From DAOPJM01 sp964490325 (GTDB taxonomy: Bacteria > Bacillota > Clostridia > Christensenellales > CAG-138), in assembly GCA_964490325.1 (NCBI GenBank), contig CAZBBX010000007.1, positions 1 through 64,000 of the forward strand: a DNA stretch of 64,000 bases. The letters run 5' to 3'. Below the pieces are notes generated by a model, which was given only the letters and a program-made list of their open reading frames with translations, did no database searches and was not told where the DNA came from. Made by a program: the position numbers and the translations under genes. This document shows, one piece after another, positions 41,911 to 50,666 of this stretch (positions are counted from its first letter, which is position 1; every line of letters starts with the position of its first letter).

Positions 41911-42948
41911 ATGAAAAAATGGATAGCCATGCTGCTGGCGCTCGCGATGGTGTTCGCGCTGGTCGCCTGTGCGACCGACAAGGGGCAGGATACGAACACG
42001 GAGGATCCCGCGGTCGTTACCGACGCACCCGACGCGGAAAAGAAGGAAGACGCGACTGCGGAACCCGCTGCGGACGTCACGGATGCTCCCGTTACCGAGG
42101 AACCCGTCACGCAGGACGTGAGCTACGTTCCCTACGCGCTGGATTTCAAAAACAAGACGGGTCTGACCATCACGGGGTTGTACCTCTACGCCACGGGTGC
42201 CGAGGATAAGGGCAGCAGCTTCTGCGAGGCGGAGTGGATCGACAAGGACGCCGACGCGGAAGGAACGCGCTACGAGTTCTTCACGTATCTGGTACGTCCC
42301 GCTTCCGAGACCTATGAGCTGTATGTCGAGTTTGCGGACGGCACCAACGCCACTTGGGCGGGTCTGACCATCCACACAAACGACAAGCTGTCCCTCAAGG
42401 ACGGCATCGATCCCGCGGGTTGGGAGCAGGAAGCCGTCGATGACGAGGCGGATCTTGCGACCATGGCGGCTCTGGTCGCCGCAGGCAAGACCGGCGACAA
42501 CTTCTATCCCGGCTATGAGAAGCTTGGTCTTGAGATCAAGAACAAGACGGGTCTTGGCATCACGGAGTTCTACTTCTACGAGACCGGCTCCGAGGAGCAT
42601 TACAACAACATGGTCGAGTATCTGGTAGACGACAGCGGCGCTGCGGTCAGCGTATGGCAGAGCGGCAAGGGCGGCCTGTATGTGTTTAGCTACTTCCTGC
42701 GCCCCCATGCGGACACCTATGAGATCACCGTTGTTTACGAGGACGGCACCAGCATGACCATCCCCGACATCGACCTGTGGACGCTCAACGGCGACGGCTT
42801 TGCCTCCAATGAGATCTCCATGAAGGACGCCGTGGATCCCGACCTGACCGCCATCTCCTATGACGACGGCGATCCCGAACCGCTGCAGTACATCAAGGAC
42901 GCCTTGGCAGGCGGCGCACCCGCCGACGGCTGGTATCCCGTTTACTAA
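41911..42948 (+). CDS. Lipoprotein with two copies of a repeated domain
   Basis: 345 residues. Lipobox LVAC (Cys about 20), an acidic linker with DAP/EP motifs to about residue 70, then two homologous units: LDFKNKTGLTITGLYLYATG..YLVRPASETYELYVEFADGT and LEIKNKTGLGITEFYFYETG..YFLRPHADTYEITVVYEDGT. Each is followed by LSLKDGIDP or ISMKDAVDP. The repeated beta-sandwich-like unit suggests an internal duplication and a surface binding role. GGAGGG precedes the ATG. Family not recognised. Confidence 0.78.
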   Translation: MKKWIAMLLALAMVFALVACATDKGQDTNTEDPAVVTDAPDAEKKEDATAEPAADVTDAPVTEEPVTQDVSYVPYALDFKNKTGLTITGLYLYATGAEDKGSSFCEAEWIDKDADAEGTRYEFFTYLVRPASETYELYVEFADGTNATWAGLTIHTNDKLSLKDGIDPAGWEQEAVDDEADLATMAALVAAGKTGDNFYPGYEKLGLEIKNKTGLGITEFYFYETGSEEHYNNMVEYLVDDSGAAVSVWQSGKGGLYVFSYFLRPHADTYEITVVYEDGTSMTIPDIDLWTLNGDGFASNEISMKDAVDPDLTAISYDDGDPEPLQYIKDALAGGAPADGWYPVY

Positions 42949-43041
42949 AAACAAAGTGTAGAACGAACAGTTTGCAGGGGGCGGCCTTTATCGGGGTCGC
43001 TCCTTAGCGGCCTTTTGGAGGAACAGAAAGGGGAAACAACC

Positions 43042-46000
43042 ATGCGTAAACAAGGCGTATCACGCGGCCTTGCACTCCTGCTGGCGGCAGCGCTCCTACT
43101 GGCGCTCCTGCCCGCCGTGAGCATTGCGGAGGGCGAAGCCCTGCGCGAGCAGGACATTTGGGCTGAGGCGACGCTCCTTAGCTTGGGCGCCGAGCTGCCC
43201 ACCTACGATGCGGCAAGCGACAGCTACCGTATCGAAACGCCCGCCCAGCTGCTGTATCTGAGCGGCAACTGGAAGACGGGCGATTCAAACGGCGACGGGG
43301 CGGCGGATGCGCCCTGCGACGGCAAGTATGTATTAGCGGCCGACTTGGACATGAGCGAGCTGATGGCAAGCATCGGCGCCGTGCTGAGCAAGGAAGCGGG
43401 GACGAGCGTGGAGGGTTACATGCCGCCCATCGCAGCCGAGGCCGAGGAGGATCAAACGGGGGGCGTGCGCTGCGCGTTCTTCGGCGATCTGGACGGGCAG
43501 GGACACTGCATCAGCAATCTGAACATCGTAAGGCTCACTTCCAAGTATGTGGGTCTGTTCGGCAACATCGGACATGACCACGGCACGGGCAGCGTGGAGA
43601 ACTTGGCGCTGTACAACATCCACGTTTACGGGCTTGCAAGCTGCGGCCTTTTGGTGGGCGGTCTGTACGGCACGGTGGAAAACTGCGTCTTCACGGGCAG
43701 CATCGACTGCGTTGAAAAGACGGCGGGCGGCGTTGCGGGTAAGGTCAAAAAGAACGACGACGGCACGATCGGCTTGGTGCAGAACTGCTTTGTGTATGCA
43801 GACATCCACCTGTATGGGCAGGGGAGCGAAAACGGCGCGGTGGGCGGTATCACCAGCGCCCAGTCCGGCGGCGGCCGCGTGATCAACTGCTATGTGGCAG
43901 GCTCCATCACCGTGGACGGCGAAGGCGCGCAGTATGTGGGCGGCATATCGGGCAACCTCAAGTCGGGACAGGCGCTGACGGGCTGCGTGATGCGCCTTAG
44001 CTCCATCGTCTGCGAGGACGGCAAGGACGTGGGTCTGCTCTGCGGCTGCTACAGCGGCGAGACTGGCTCCCACCTTGCAGACAACCTCGTCTGGGCGGGC
44101 ACGCGCATGGAAGGAAAGCCCACGGACGACCATCCTGCGACGGCTGCATATACGACGGTCGATACGGCGGCGCTGACGAGCAAGGCGCTCTATGTGGAAA
44201 CGGCAGGCTGGGACTTCGACACGGTCTGGAGCTGGGTGGGTACGGACGAGCTGGGCTATCCGCTGCCCGCCGCCTTTGCGGATGAACGCTTCATGGAGCC
44301 GCAGGGTCTGATGACGGACGATCTGTCCGTCACAAGCCCCATCCTGCGCTCCGCAGAGCCCGCCGCCATGAGCGCCTACGAGGGCGAGGCGGCGACCCTC
44401 TCCTGCACTCTGACCCTTCCCGAAAACGTCAGCTGCAGCGGTGTTAAACTGTACTGCGGCACGGACAAGGACGCCTCCGCCTTCACAACGAGCGCGGCCA
44501 TGACGCAGACGGAAGCGGGACTGTGGCAGGCGGAGTTCCCCGAGACGGCGCTTGGCAGCTACTACTACTGCTTTGTGGCGGACACGAGCGCGGGAACGGT
44601 GCGCTGGCCCTCCACCGAGACGGGCAGCGTCAAGCTGGAGCTGGTCTCTGCGGCGGCCAAGTATACGCCAAAGCAGCTCACATTGAACGTGGGCGCGACC
44701 GTCGATTGCGTGGGGATCAACTGGATCACCGACGAGGGCGGCCTTGAAGCGCAGCTCCGCTGGCGCTTGGCGGGGGAGAACGACTGGAACACCGAGGTCG
44801 TGACGGACGTGTACACCGCAGGCATCGCGGGGGATCACGGCAGCATGGTCAGCTACGGCGTGACGCTCACGGGTCTTGCGGCAGGCACGGCGTATGAGTA
44901 TCAGGCGGTCTGCACCGACGGCGACAAGTTTTATGCAAGCGCCGTTTACGGCTTTACCACCCTGCCTGACGGGGACGAGTTCCAATGCGTCATCGTCAGC
45001 GACCTGCAGGCCACCACGGAGGAGGGCTACCTGCCCTTCCTGTACTCCATGCAGGGCTTTGTGACGGAGCAGCTTGGCGGAGCGGACTATGTGATCAATT
45101 TGGGCGATCTGACCGAGGACGACACCTTGGCGGAGTACGCGTCCATGTTCTCCACGCTGGGCGAGTGGTACGCCACGCAGCTGACCGCGTTTACGGCAGG
45201 CAATCATGAGTGCAAGGGCGACGTCAACTACACCATCTTTAAGGCGGTCACACGCCTGCCCAACGGCATGGAGGACGCCGCCATCGGCGACACCACGGGC
45301 TCGTTCATCGTGGGCGATGTGTGCTTTGTCACGCTCAATACCGAGCCGTATTCGGGCGAGGAGGGCGCGGACACCGCGGCGGATAAGCAGCTGTACTACG
45401 AGCTGCAAAAGGCGTATGCAAAGGCCGCGTTCGAGGCGTCGGGCTGCCGTTGGCGGGTCGTCACGGCGCACGCGGGGCTTATCCAAGACGATGAGACGGC
45501 TACGGCCTTCCTCATGCAAATGTGCGACGAGCTGAACGTGGACCTCTACTTCAACGGCCATATCCACGATTACTACCGCGCCACGGTGCGTAACGGCGAG
45601 AAGGTCGAAGCGGGAGAGGGCACAAGCTTCATCACCACCAGCCCCATGGGCAACAAGTTCGACGACTTCCGTCCCGGCACCATCGATGAGCTGCTGGCCT
45701 ATCAGACGGGCAGCTCACAGGACGAGCGGCAGTACTTCACCCTGCTCAAGTCCGATAAGTCGGGACTGACGGTCACGGCCTATCAGTGCAGCGTGGACGG
45801 CGATAAGACCGAAAAGAGCACGTTTGCAAGCTTTGATATGATCGACAGCATCACGCTGACGGAAAGTCTGTCCGAAAAGGCGACTGCCGCAGCGGAGGGA
45901 ACGAGTGCGCCAAGCGAACCTGCGGCGGCGCCCACCTCTGCGCCTGCGGCCGAAACACAAAAGGGCGGTGCGCAATGGATCTGGATCGCGGCGGCCGTCG

Positions 46001-46065
46001 TGCTGCTGGCGGTCATTTTGATCGTGGTGGTCGTGCTGCTGCGCCGCAAGCGCAAGGAAAAGTAA
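43042..46065 (+). CDS. Cell-surface purple-acid-phosphatase-like metallophosphoesterase
   Basis: 1007 residues. Signal peptide (1-29); a beta-helix/GLUG-like region at about 60-400 (ENLALYNIHVYGLASCGLLVGGLYG, VGGITSAQSGGGRVINCYV); a fibronectin-like N-domain as in purple acid phosphatases at about 545-640; then the metallophosphoesterase core VIVSDLQATTEE, NLGDLTEDD, TAGNHECKG, VTAHAGL and NGHIHDYYR. An Ala/Pro linker and a C-terminal helix with RRKRKEK anchor it to the membrane. It should release phosphate or de-esterify polymers outside the cell. AAGGGG precedes the ATG. Confidence 0.88.
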   Translation: MRKQGVSRGLALLLAAALLLALLPAVSIAEGEALREQDIWAEATLLSLGAELPTYDAASDSYRIETPAQLLYLSGNWKTGDSNGDGAADAPCDGKYVLAADLDMSELMASIGAVLSKEAGTSVEGYMPPIAAEAEEDQTGGVRCAFFGDLDGQGHCISNLNIVRLTSKYVGLFGNIGHDHGTGSVENLALYNIHVYGLASCGLLVGGLYGTVENCVFTGSIDCVEKTAGGVAGKVKKNDDGTIGLVQNCFVYADIHLYGQGSENGAVGGITSAQSGGGRVINCYVAGSITVDGEGAQYVGGISGNLKSGQALTGCVMRLSSIVCEDGKDVGLLCGCYSGETGSHLADNLVWAGTRMEGKPTDDHPATAAYTTVDTAALTSKALYVETAGWDFDTVWSWVGTDELGYPLPAAFADERFMEPQGLMTDDLSVTSPILRSAEPAAMSAYEGEAATLSCTLTLPENVSCSGVKLYCGTDKDASAFTTSAAMTQTEAGLWQAEFPETALGSYYYCFVADTSAGTVRWPSTETGSVKLELVSAAAKYTPKQLTLNVGATVDCVGINWITDEGGLEAQLRWRLAGENDWNTEVVTDVYTAGIAGDHGSMVSYGVTLTGLAAGTAYEYQAVCTDGDKFYASAVYGFTTLPDGDEFQCVIVSDLQATTEEGYLPFLYSMQGFVTEQLGGADYVINLGDLTEDDTLAEYASMFSTLGEWYATQLTAFTAGNHECKGDVNYTIFKAVTRLPNGMEDAAIGDTTGSFIVGDVCFVTLNTEPYSGEEGADTAADKQLYYELQKAYAKAAFEASGCRWRVVTAHAGLIQDDETATAFLMQMCDELNVDLYFNGHIHDYYRATVRNGEKVEAGEGTSFITTSPMGNKFDDFRPGTIDELLAYQTGSSQDERQYFTLLKSDKSGLTVTAYQCSVDGDKTEKSTFASFDMIDSITLTESLSEKATAAAEGTSAPSEPAAAPTSAPAAETQKGGAQWIWIAAAVVLLAVILIVVVVLLRRKRKEK

Positions 46066-46086
46066 AAGATCCCTATACAAATGCAC

Positions 46087-46120
46087 CGAAGCCACCCGCA
46101 GGGGTGGCTTCGTGTTGTAT
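46087..46120 (+). terminator. Terminator after the surface phosphoesterase gene
   Basis: CGAAGCCACCC (46087-46097) pairs with GGGTGGCTTCG, followed by a T-rich tail (GTTGTATTT). Confidence 0.7.
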
Positions 46121-46172
46121 TTGAATATCCTTAACCGACTCTCCGCTCGGCCTGTGCGTAAAGGGCGGCGGC

Positions 46173-47162
46173 TCAGTCGGAGGCGCGCTCCTGCTCGGGG
46201 AAGCGCAGCGTGACGGCGGTCCCCTTTCCCACCTCGGAGCGGATGCTCAGCTCATGCCCCAAGGTATGCAGCACCTTCTTGACCAGGTACAGCCCCACGC
46301 CCGTGGATCGCTGATCCGCCCGTCCGTTGTAGCCCGTAAAGCCCTTTTCGCCCAAGCGCGGCAGATCCTCCGCCGCAACGCCTATGCCGCTGTCCCGGAT
46401 GGTCAGGGTGTCACCCTCGCTTGTGATGGTGACCCCGCCCACATTCGTGTACTTCAGGGCGTTGCTCAAAAGCTGCTCGAACACAAAGCTGAGCCAGCGC
46501 AGGTCGGACAGGACGATCAGGCCGCAGGGCTCGTAACGAAGCGTGAGCTTCTTGCGGGAGAACGACCGCGCCAGCTTCTTTAGGGCAAGCTTCATCGCAT
46601 CGTCCACGCGTATCCAAGCAAGCTGCAGGTCGCTGCCCTCCTCCACGCGGACGAATTGCAGCGCCATCCCCACATACTGATCGACGCGGAAAAGCTGCTC
46701 GCGCAGCTCCTCATCGCGGGGAGCGTTTGCAGGAACGCTTTGCAGCAGCAGATCCATTGCGGCGATGGGCGTCTTGATCTGGTGCGCCCACAGGGTGTAG
46801 TAGTCGCTCTGCTCGGCGGCGCGCCTTGCGCCCTGCGCCTCCTGCTCGCGCAGCGCTGCGCTCAGATCCGTCACCAGCGTGTGATAGTCCCGCTCGATCA
46901 GATCCCGCGGCTCGGGCAAAAGTCCCGCGTCATAGCGGATGCGCGCCGCGCCGCTTATGAGCGCCGCATGACGGCGTTTGTAGCGGAAAAAGCCGATCAG
47001 ACAGAGGATCAGGGCGCCGACCAAGCAGAGCAGGGCGGCGTACAGCACGGGCTCCAAGGGCAGCTCGTACAGGAAGAACACCAGCGCGAACACCCCCGCC
47101 ACCATCAAAAACAGCAGCAGGCTCTTGCGATGCGACCAAATATACGAAAAAAACAGCTTCAT
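46173..47162 (-). CDS. BceS-like intramembrane-sensing histidine kinase
   Basis: 329 residues. Two closely spaced membrane helices (about 14-35 and 40-60) with almost no outside loop, then the H-box WAHQIKTPIAAM (phospho-His about 130) and ATPase boxes NALKY, IRDSGIGV, GEKGFTGYNG and GVGLYLVKK. Such short-loop kinases normally sense antimicrobial peptides through a BceAB-type ABC transporter, but none is encoded here. It starts one base after the regulator gene ends. Confidence 0.92.
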   Translation of the reverse strand: MKLFFSYIWSHRKSLLLFLMVAGVFALVFFLYELPLEPVLYAALLCLVGALILCLIGFFRYKRRHAALISGAARIRYDAGLLPEPRDLIERDYHTLVTDLSAALREQEAQGARRAAEQSDYYTLWAHQIKTPIAAMDLLLQSVPANAPRDEELREQLFRVDQYVGMALQFVRVEEGSDLQLAWIRVDDAMKLALKKLARSFSRKKLTLRYEPCGLIVLSDLRWLSFVFEQLLSNALKYTNVGGVTITSEGDTLTIRDSGIGVAAEDLPRLGEKGFTGYNGRADQRSTGVGLYLVKKVLHTLGHELSIRSEVGKGTAVTLRFPEQERASD

Positions 47163-47163
47163 A

Positions 47164-47838
47164 TCAGTTTTCGATGAGGTAGCCCAGCCCCTTTCGGGTC
47201 TTGATAAGATCCCGAATGCCCGCTTCCTCCAACTTCTTGCGCAGCCTTGTCACGTTCACCGTGAGGGTGTTGTCGTCCACAAAGCTGTCCGTCTCCCACA
47301 GGCGGGTCATGAGCGTGTCGCGTGCAATGACGCGGCCGCAGTTCTCGATGAGCACCTCCAAGATCCGCAGCTCGTTTCGCGTCAGCGGCACCCGCGTTTC
47401 GCCGCAGAGCAGGACGGCCTCGGCGCGATCGAGCGTCACGCCGCCTGCGCTTAAGCGTTCGGTCGGCGCACCCAGCTCGTAGCTGCGCCGCAGGAGCGCG
47501 CCCACTTTGGCGGTCAGCACGTCCAGATCGAAGGGCTTGGCGATAAAATCGTCCCCGCCCATGTTCATGGCCATGACGATGTTCAGATTGTCCGCCGAGG
47601 AGGACAGGAACATCACGGGAACGCGGGAGCGTTCGCGGATGAGGCGGCAGCGGTGATAGCCGTTGGAGAAGGGCAGGGACACGTCCATCAGCACCAGCTG
47701 TGGATCAAAGGCGTCAAAGCCGCAAAGGGGGTCGGAAAGATCTGTGACCCGCCGCGCCTCGTAGCCCCAAGCCGTCAGCCGCGCCTCGATGGAGCGAGAG
47801 ATGACCTCGTCATCCTCCACGATCAAAATGCGGTACAT
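47164..47838 (-). CDS. OmpR/BceR-family response regulator
   Basis: 224 residues: receiver domain with ILIVEDDE, the phospho-acceptor Asp in LVLMDVSLP (about 51), FLSSS and the FIAKPFD Lys; C-terminal winged helix with LTRNELRILEVLIE and NTLTVNVTRLRKKLEE. It pairs with the kinase encoded directly downstream. The ATG at 47838 shares its A with the end of the HIT stop (TGATG), so translation is coupled to HIT. A longer frame to 47997 overlaps HIT and is not used. Confidence 0.94.
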   Translation of the reverse strand: MYRILIVEDDEVISRSIEARLTAWGYEARRVTDLSDPLCGFDAFDPQLVLMDVSLPFSNGYHRCRLIRERSRVPVMFLSSSADNLNIVMAMNMGGDDFIAKPFDLDVLTAKVGALLRRSYELGAPTERLSAGGVTLDRAEAVLLCGETRVPLTRNELRILEVLIENCGRVIARDTLMTRLWETDSFVDDNTLTVNVTRLRKKLEEAGIRDLIKTRKGLGYLIEN

Positions 47839-48179
47839 CAGTTGTCCCACTTGAGCGTCCGTCCGCCGATAAGGTGCAGATGCAGATGGGGGACGCTCTG
47901 GCCGCCGTCCGCGCCGATGTTGGTGATGAGGCGGTAGCCCGTCTCGGCCACGCCTAAGTCGGCGGCAAGCTTGCGTGCCAAGGCGAACATGGCGCACAGC
48001 AGAGCGTCGTCCGCAGCCGTCAAAGCCTGCGCGCTTTCTTTGTGGCGCTTGGGGATGATGAGGATGTGGACAGGCGCCTGCGGCGCGATGTCATAGAAGG
48101 CCAAGAGGGTGTCGTCCTCATAGGCCTTGCGGGACGGGATCTCCCCCGCCGCGATGCGGCAAAACAGGCAGTTTTCCAT
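47838..48179 (-). CDS. HIT-family nucleotide-binding hydrolase
   Basis: 113 residues, complete HIT fold: MENCLFCRIAAGEIPS with a CxxC pair, LLAFYDIAPQAPVHILIIPKRH, and the catalytic triad motif SVPHLHLHLIGGR. These proteins hydrolyse adenosine 5'-phosphoramidates or similar mononucleotides. ATG 48179 is preferred by spacing from GGAAAGG; an ATG six bases upstream (48185) is possible. It is part of the usual prmA-rsmE-mtaB-HIT neighbourhood. Confidence 0.93.
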   Translation of the reverse strand: MENCLFCRIAAGEIPSRKAYEDDTLLAFYDIAPQAPVHILIIPKRHKESAQALTAADDALLCAMFALARKLAADLGVAETGYRLITNIGADGGQSVPHLHLHLIGGRTLKWDN

Positions 48180-48214
48180 GGTCATAGTCCTTTCCAAGTT
48201 TTTGTGTATCCGCC

Positions 48215-48345
48215 CTTGCGGAATGTTGGTGAGAGGCGGTCGCATTGGCAAGGCGGGCGGATGGTATCCGCCCCTACAGGATGTCGGCGAGAGGCAGTCG
48301 CGTCCGAAGCGCGGGCGGATGGTATCCGCCCCTACGGGATGTCGG
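48215..48345. repeat. Three tandem copies of the mtaB 3'-end/palindromic element
   Basis: Units of 58-59 bp start with CTAC(A/G)GGATGTCGG at 48274 and 48332 (a degenerate one near 48215) and include GCGGGCGGATGGTATCCGCC (48254 and 48312 regions). The unit at 48332 overlaps the last codons and TAG stop of mtaB. Confidence 0.8.
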
Positions 48346-49648
48346 CAAGGCGCAAGACAAGCCCGCCGTCCGCGCCGCGCTGTACTTCGCCCGATACTAA
48401 GCTGCCTTCGGGCAGCTGCAGGGGCTTGCCCGACGCATCGACGGGGCGCGCCTGCAGGTAGCGCTTGAGGTAGCCCGCGCCGTCCGTTTCGACGAGCAGC
48501 TCCTCGCGTATGCCGGGCAGACTGTCGGCATAGGCGGTCGCCAAGCGTTCGCCCAAGGCGATCAGCTCCTTGGTGCGCGCCTCCTTGACGGCGCGGGAGA
48601 GCTGTCCAGCCATCGCCGCCGCCTTGGTACCGTCGCGGCGGCTGTAGGGAAAGACATGCAGCCTTGCAAAGCCCAGCTCGCGCACAAAGTCCATCGTTTC
48701 CCCATGCTCCGCTTCCGTCTCGGCGGGAAAACCCGCGATAAGGTCGGTGGTCAGGGCGCAGTTTGGTATCAGCTGCCGAAGCGCAGCGCAGGCGCCGCGA
48801 TAGCCCGCCGTGTCGTAGCGGCGGTTCATGCGCTTTAGCACGGCGTCGCTGCCGCTTTGCAGCGACAGATGGAACTGCGGACAGAGCGCGGGGCAGTCCG
48901 TGAGCGTTTGCAGAAAGTTTTCCGTGACCGCAACGGGCTCCAGCGAACCCAAGCGGATGCGCGGCAGCCCCGCCGCCTGCGCCAAGCGGATCACGTCCGC
49001 CAATTCGCCCTTGCCGTTCGGCTCCTTGCCGTAAGCGCCAAGCTGGATGCCCGTAAGCACCACCTCGGCGCAGCCCTCGGCCGCCAGCGCGTCCAGTTCG
49101 CGCCTGCAGCTTTCCAAGGAGCGGGAGCGCAGCGCGCCGCGGGCAAAGGGGATGGCGCAGTAGCTGCAAAAGTTGACGCAGCCGTCCTGAATTTTCAGCG
49201 TGGCACGGGTGCGGTCGTCGTGAATGGCGGACAGCTCCTCAAAGCAGCGCCGCTCAAAGGGCGGGGGCGTGACGGGAGCGGGGGGCAGAGCCTCGCCACG
49301 GCGTCTGGCGGCAAGGGCGCTCTCGCAGAGGCGCACAAGCTCGCGCCGTCCCTCGGTGCCCACGACCAGCGCCACACCGGGCAGAGCCGCCACCGTTTCC
49401 CGCGCAGTTTCGGCATAGCAGCCCACGGCGACCACCAAGGCGTCGGGCGCGGTGCAGTGGGCGCGGGAGAGGAGCTGCCGCGACTTCTTGTCGCTCATCG
49501 CCGTGACCGTGCAGGTGTTGACGATGACGGCGTCCGCGTCCGTGCCAAAGGGAACGAGCTCGTGCCCCGCCGCGGCAAACAGCTCGCGCAGGGCTTCCGT
49601 TTCGTATTGATTCACCTTGCAGCCCAAGGTGGCAAAGGCGACCTTCAA
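48332..49648 (-). CDS. mtaB: tRNA t6A37 methylthiotransferase
   Basis: 438 residues. N-terminal UPF0004 domain with VAFATLGCKVNQYETEAL and NTCTVT and VGCYAE (cluster Cys), then radical-SAM CxxxCxxC in IQDGCVNFCSYCAIPFARG, VLTGIQLGAYG, and a C-terminal TRAM domain. It adds the 2-methylthio group to t6A37 of ANN-reading tRNAs. TTG at 49648 is the start: AAAGGAG lies seven bases upstream and the protein then opens LKVAFATLGCK. The stop codon lies inside a palindromic element. Confidence 0.95.
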   Translation of the reverse strand: MKVAFATLGCKVNQYETEALRELFAAAGHELVPFGTDADAVIVNTCTVTAMSDKKSRQLLSRAHCTAPDALVVAVGCYAETARETVAALPGVALVVGTEGRRELVRLCESALAARRRGEALPPAPVTPPPFERRCFEELSAIHDDRTRATLKIQDGCVNFCSYCAIPFARGALRSRSLESCRRELDALAAEGCAEVVLTGIQLGAYGKEPNGKGELADVIRLAQAAGLPRIRLGSLEPVAVTENFLQTLTDCPALCPQFHLSLQSGSDAVLKRMNRRYDTAGYRGACAALRQLIPNCALTTDLIAGFPAETEAEHGETMDFVRELGFARLHVFPYSRRDGTKAAAMAGQLSRAVKEARTKELIALGERLATAYADSLPGIREELLVETDGAGYLKRYLQARPVDASGKPLQLPEGSLVSGEVQRGADGGLVLRLADIP

Positions 49649-49679
49649 ATTGGCGCTCCTTTCGAAGTAGATGAGGAGG

Positions 49680-49722
49680 AGAACGTTGGTGAGGCGGGCG
49701 GATGGTATCCGTCCCTGCGGGA
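49680..49722. repeat. Palindromic repeat element, solitary copy
   Basis: GTTGGTGAGGCGGGCGGATG then GTATCCGTCCCTGCGGGATG matches the element at 48215-48345 and 26855. The rest of the 49649-49952 gap has a GGCAGACGAAGTCTGCC dyad near 49849 and no gene I can support. Confidence 0.75.
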
Positions 49723-49952
49723 TGCGGGGGAAGTATCGCCCCCAATGGTTCCGTCTGTTGCTTTGCAGAGCAAAGCTGCCTTCATCAAGCGTGTCATGCG
49801 TGCAGGACACGCGTTGCATACGGCTGCGCGTTTGGCGCAATGCAGCAGGGCAGACGAAGTCTGCCGCATCCTGCCGCCACCGGCGGCACAGCCTTCTCGC
49901 GTTCCGCTCCCACCATAGGTAAAGCGAGATCCCCTATCCATCCAAATATTCC

Positions 49953-50666
49953 TTATTCCAGTTCGTACAGCAGCTGGGCAAGCAGCGCCATTCCCGCCGT
50001 TTCGGTGCGCAGGATGCGCCGCCCAAGCGACACGCTCACCGCGCCGAGGCCGCCAAGACGCTCGATCTCGGCTTTGGCAAAGCCGCCCTCGGGACCGATC
50101 AAAACGGCGATGCGCCGCCCCACGCCCGCACGAAGGACGCTCTTGAGGCTCGTTTCCCGCTCATCCTCATAGGCGACCAGTACGTTGTCGTAGGGGGCGG
50201 GGTCGAAGGCGGACAGGCGGACAAGCGGCAGCACTTCGGGGATCACGCCCCGACCGCTCTGCTTGGCGGCCTCCTCACACACGCGCCTGTAGCGCAGCAG
50301 GCGCTTGTCAAACTCCTTATCGGGCTGCACAACGCAGCGCTCACAGAGCAGCGGCACAAAGGCGGCCGCGCCCAGCTCCACGCCCTTTTGCAGGATCAGC
50401 TCCATCTTGCCCGCCTTGGGCAGCCCCTGCAGCAGGGTCACGCGGTGGACGGGTTCGCTTGGGGCGTCGCGCCACGGCTCGGTGACAAAAAACACCTTGT
50501 CCGCCTCGATGCTTGAAAGCTTCGCCTCGCACTCGCGTCCCTTGCCGTCGCACAGGCGCACCGTGTCGCCCACGCCCAAGCGCAGCACCCGTACGATGTG
50601 CTTGACGTCCTCGCCGCGCACCACGGCTCCGTCCTCATACAGTTCGTCGGTAAAGAAGCGGTTCAT
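49953..50666 (-). CDS. rsmE: 16S rRNA m3U1498 methyltransferase
   Basis: 237 residues. N-terminal PUA-like part (NRFFTDELYEDGAVVRGEDVKHIVRVLRLGVGD), then a SPOUT domain with LLQGLPKAGKMELILQKGVELG, IGPEGGFAKAEIE and LGRRILRTETAGMALLAQL (knot and SAM site). It methylates U1498 of 16S rRNA in the decoding region. It overlaps prmA by four bases, the usual pairing. Confidence 0.96.
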   Translation of the reverse strand: MNRFFTDELYEDGAVVRGEDVKHIVRVLRLGVGDTVRLCDGKGRECEAKLSSIEADKVFFVTEPWRDAPSEPVHRVTLLQGLPKAGKMELILQKGVELGAAAFVPLLCERCVVQPDKEFDKRLLRYRRVCEEAAKQSGRGVIPEVLPLVRLSAFDPAPYDNVLVAYEDERETSLKSVLRAGVGRRIAVLIGPEGGFAKAEIERLGGLGAVSVSLGRRILRTETAGMALLAQLLYELE

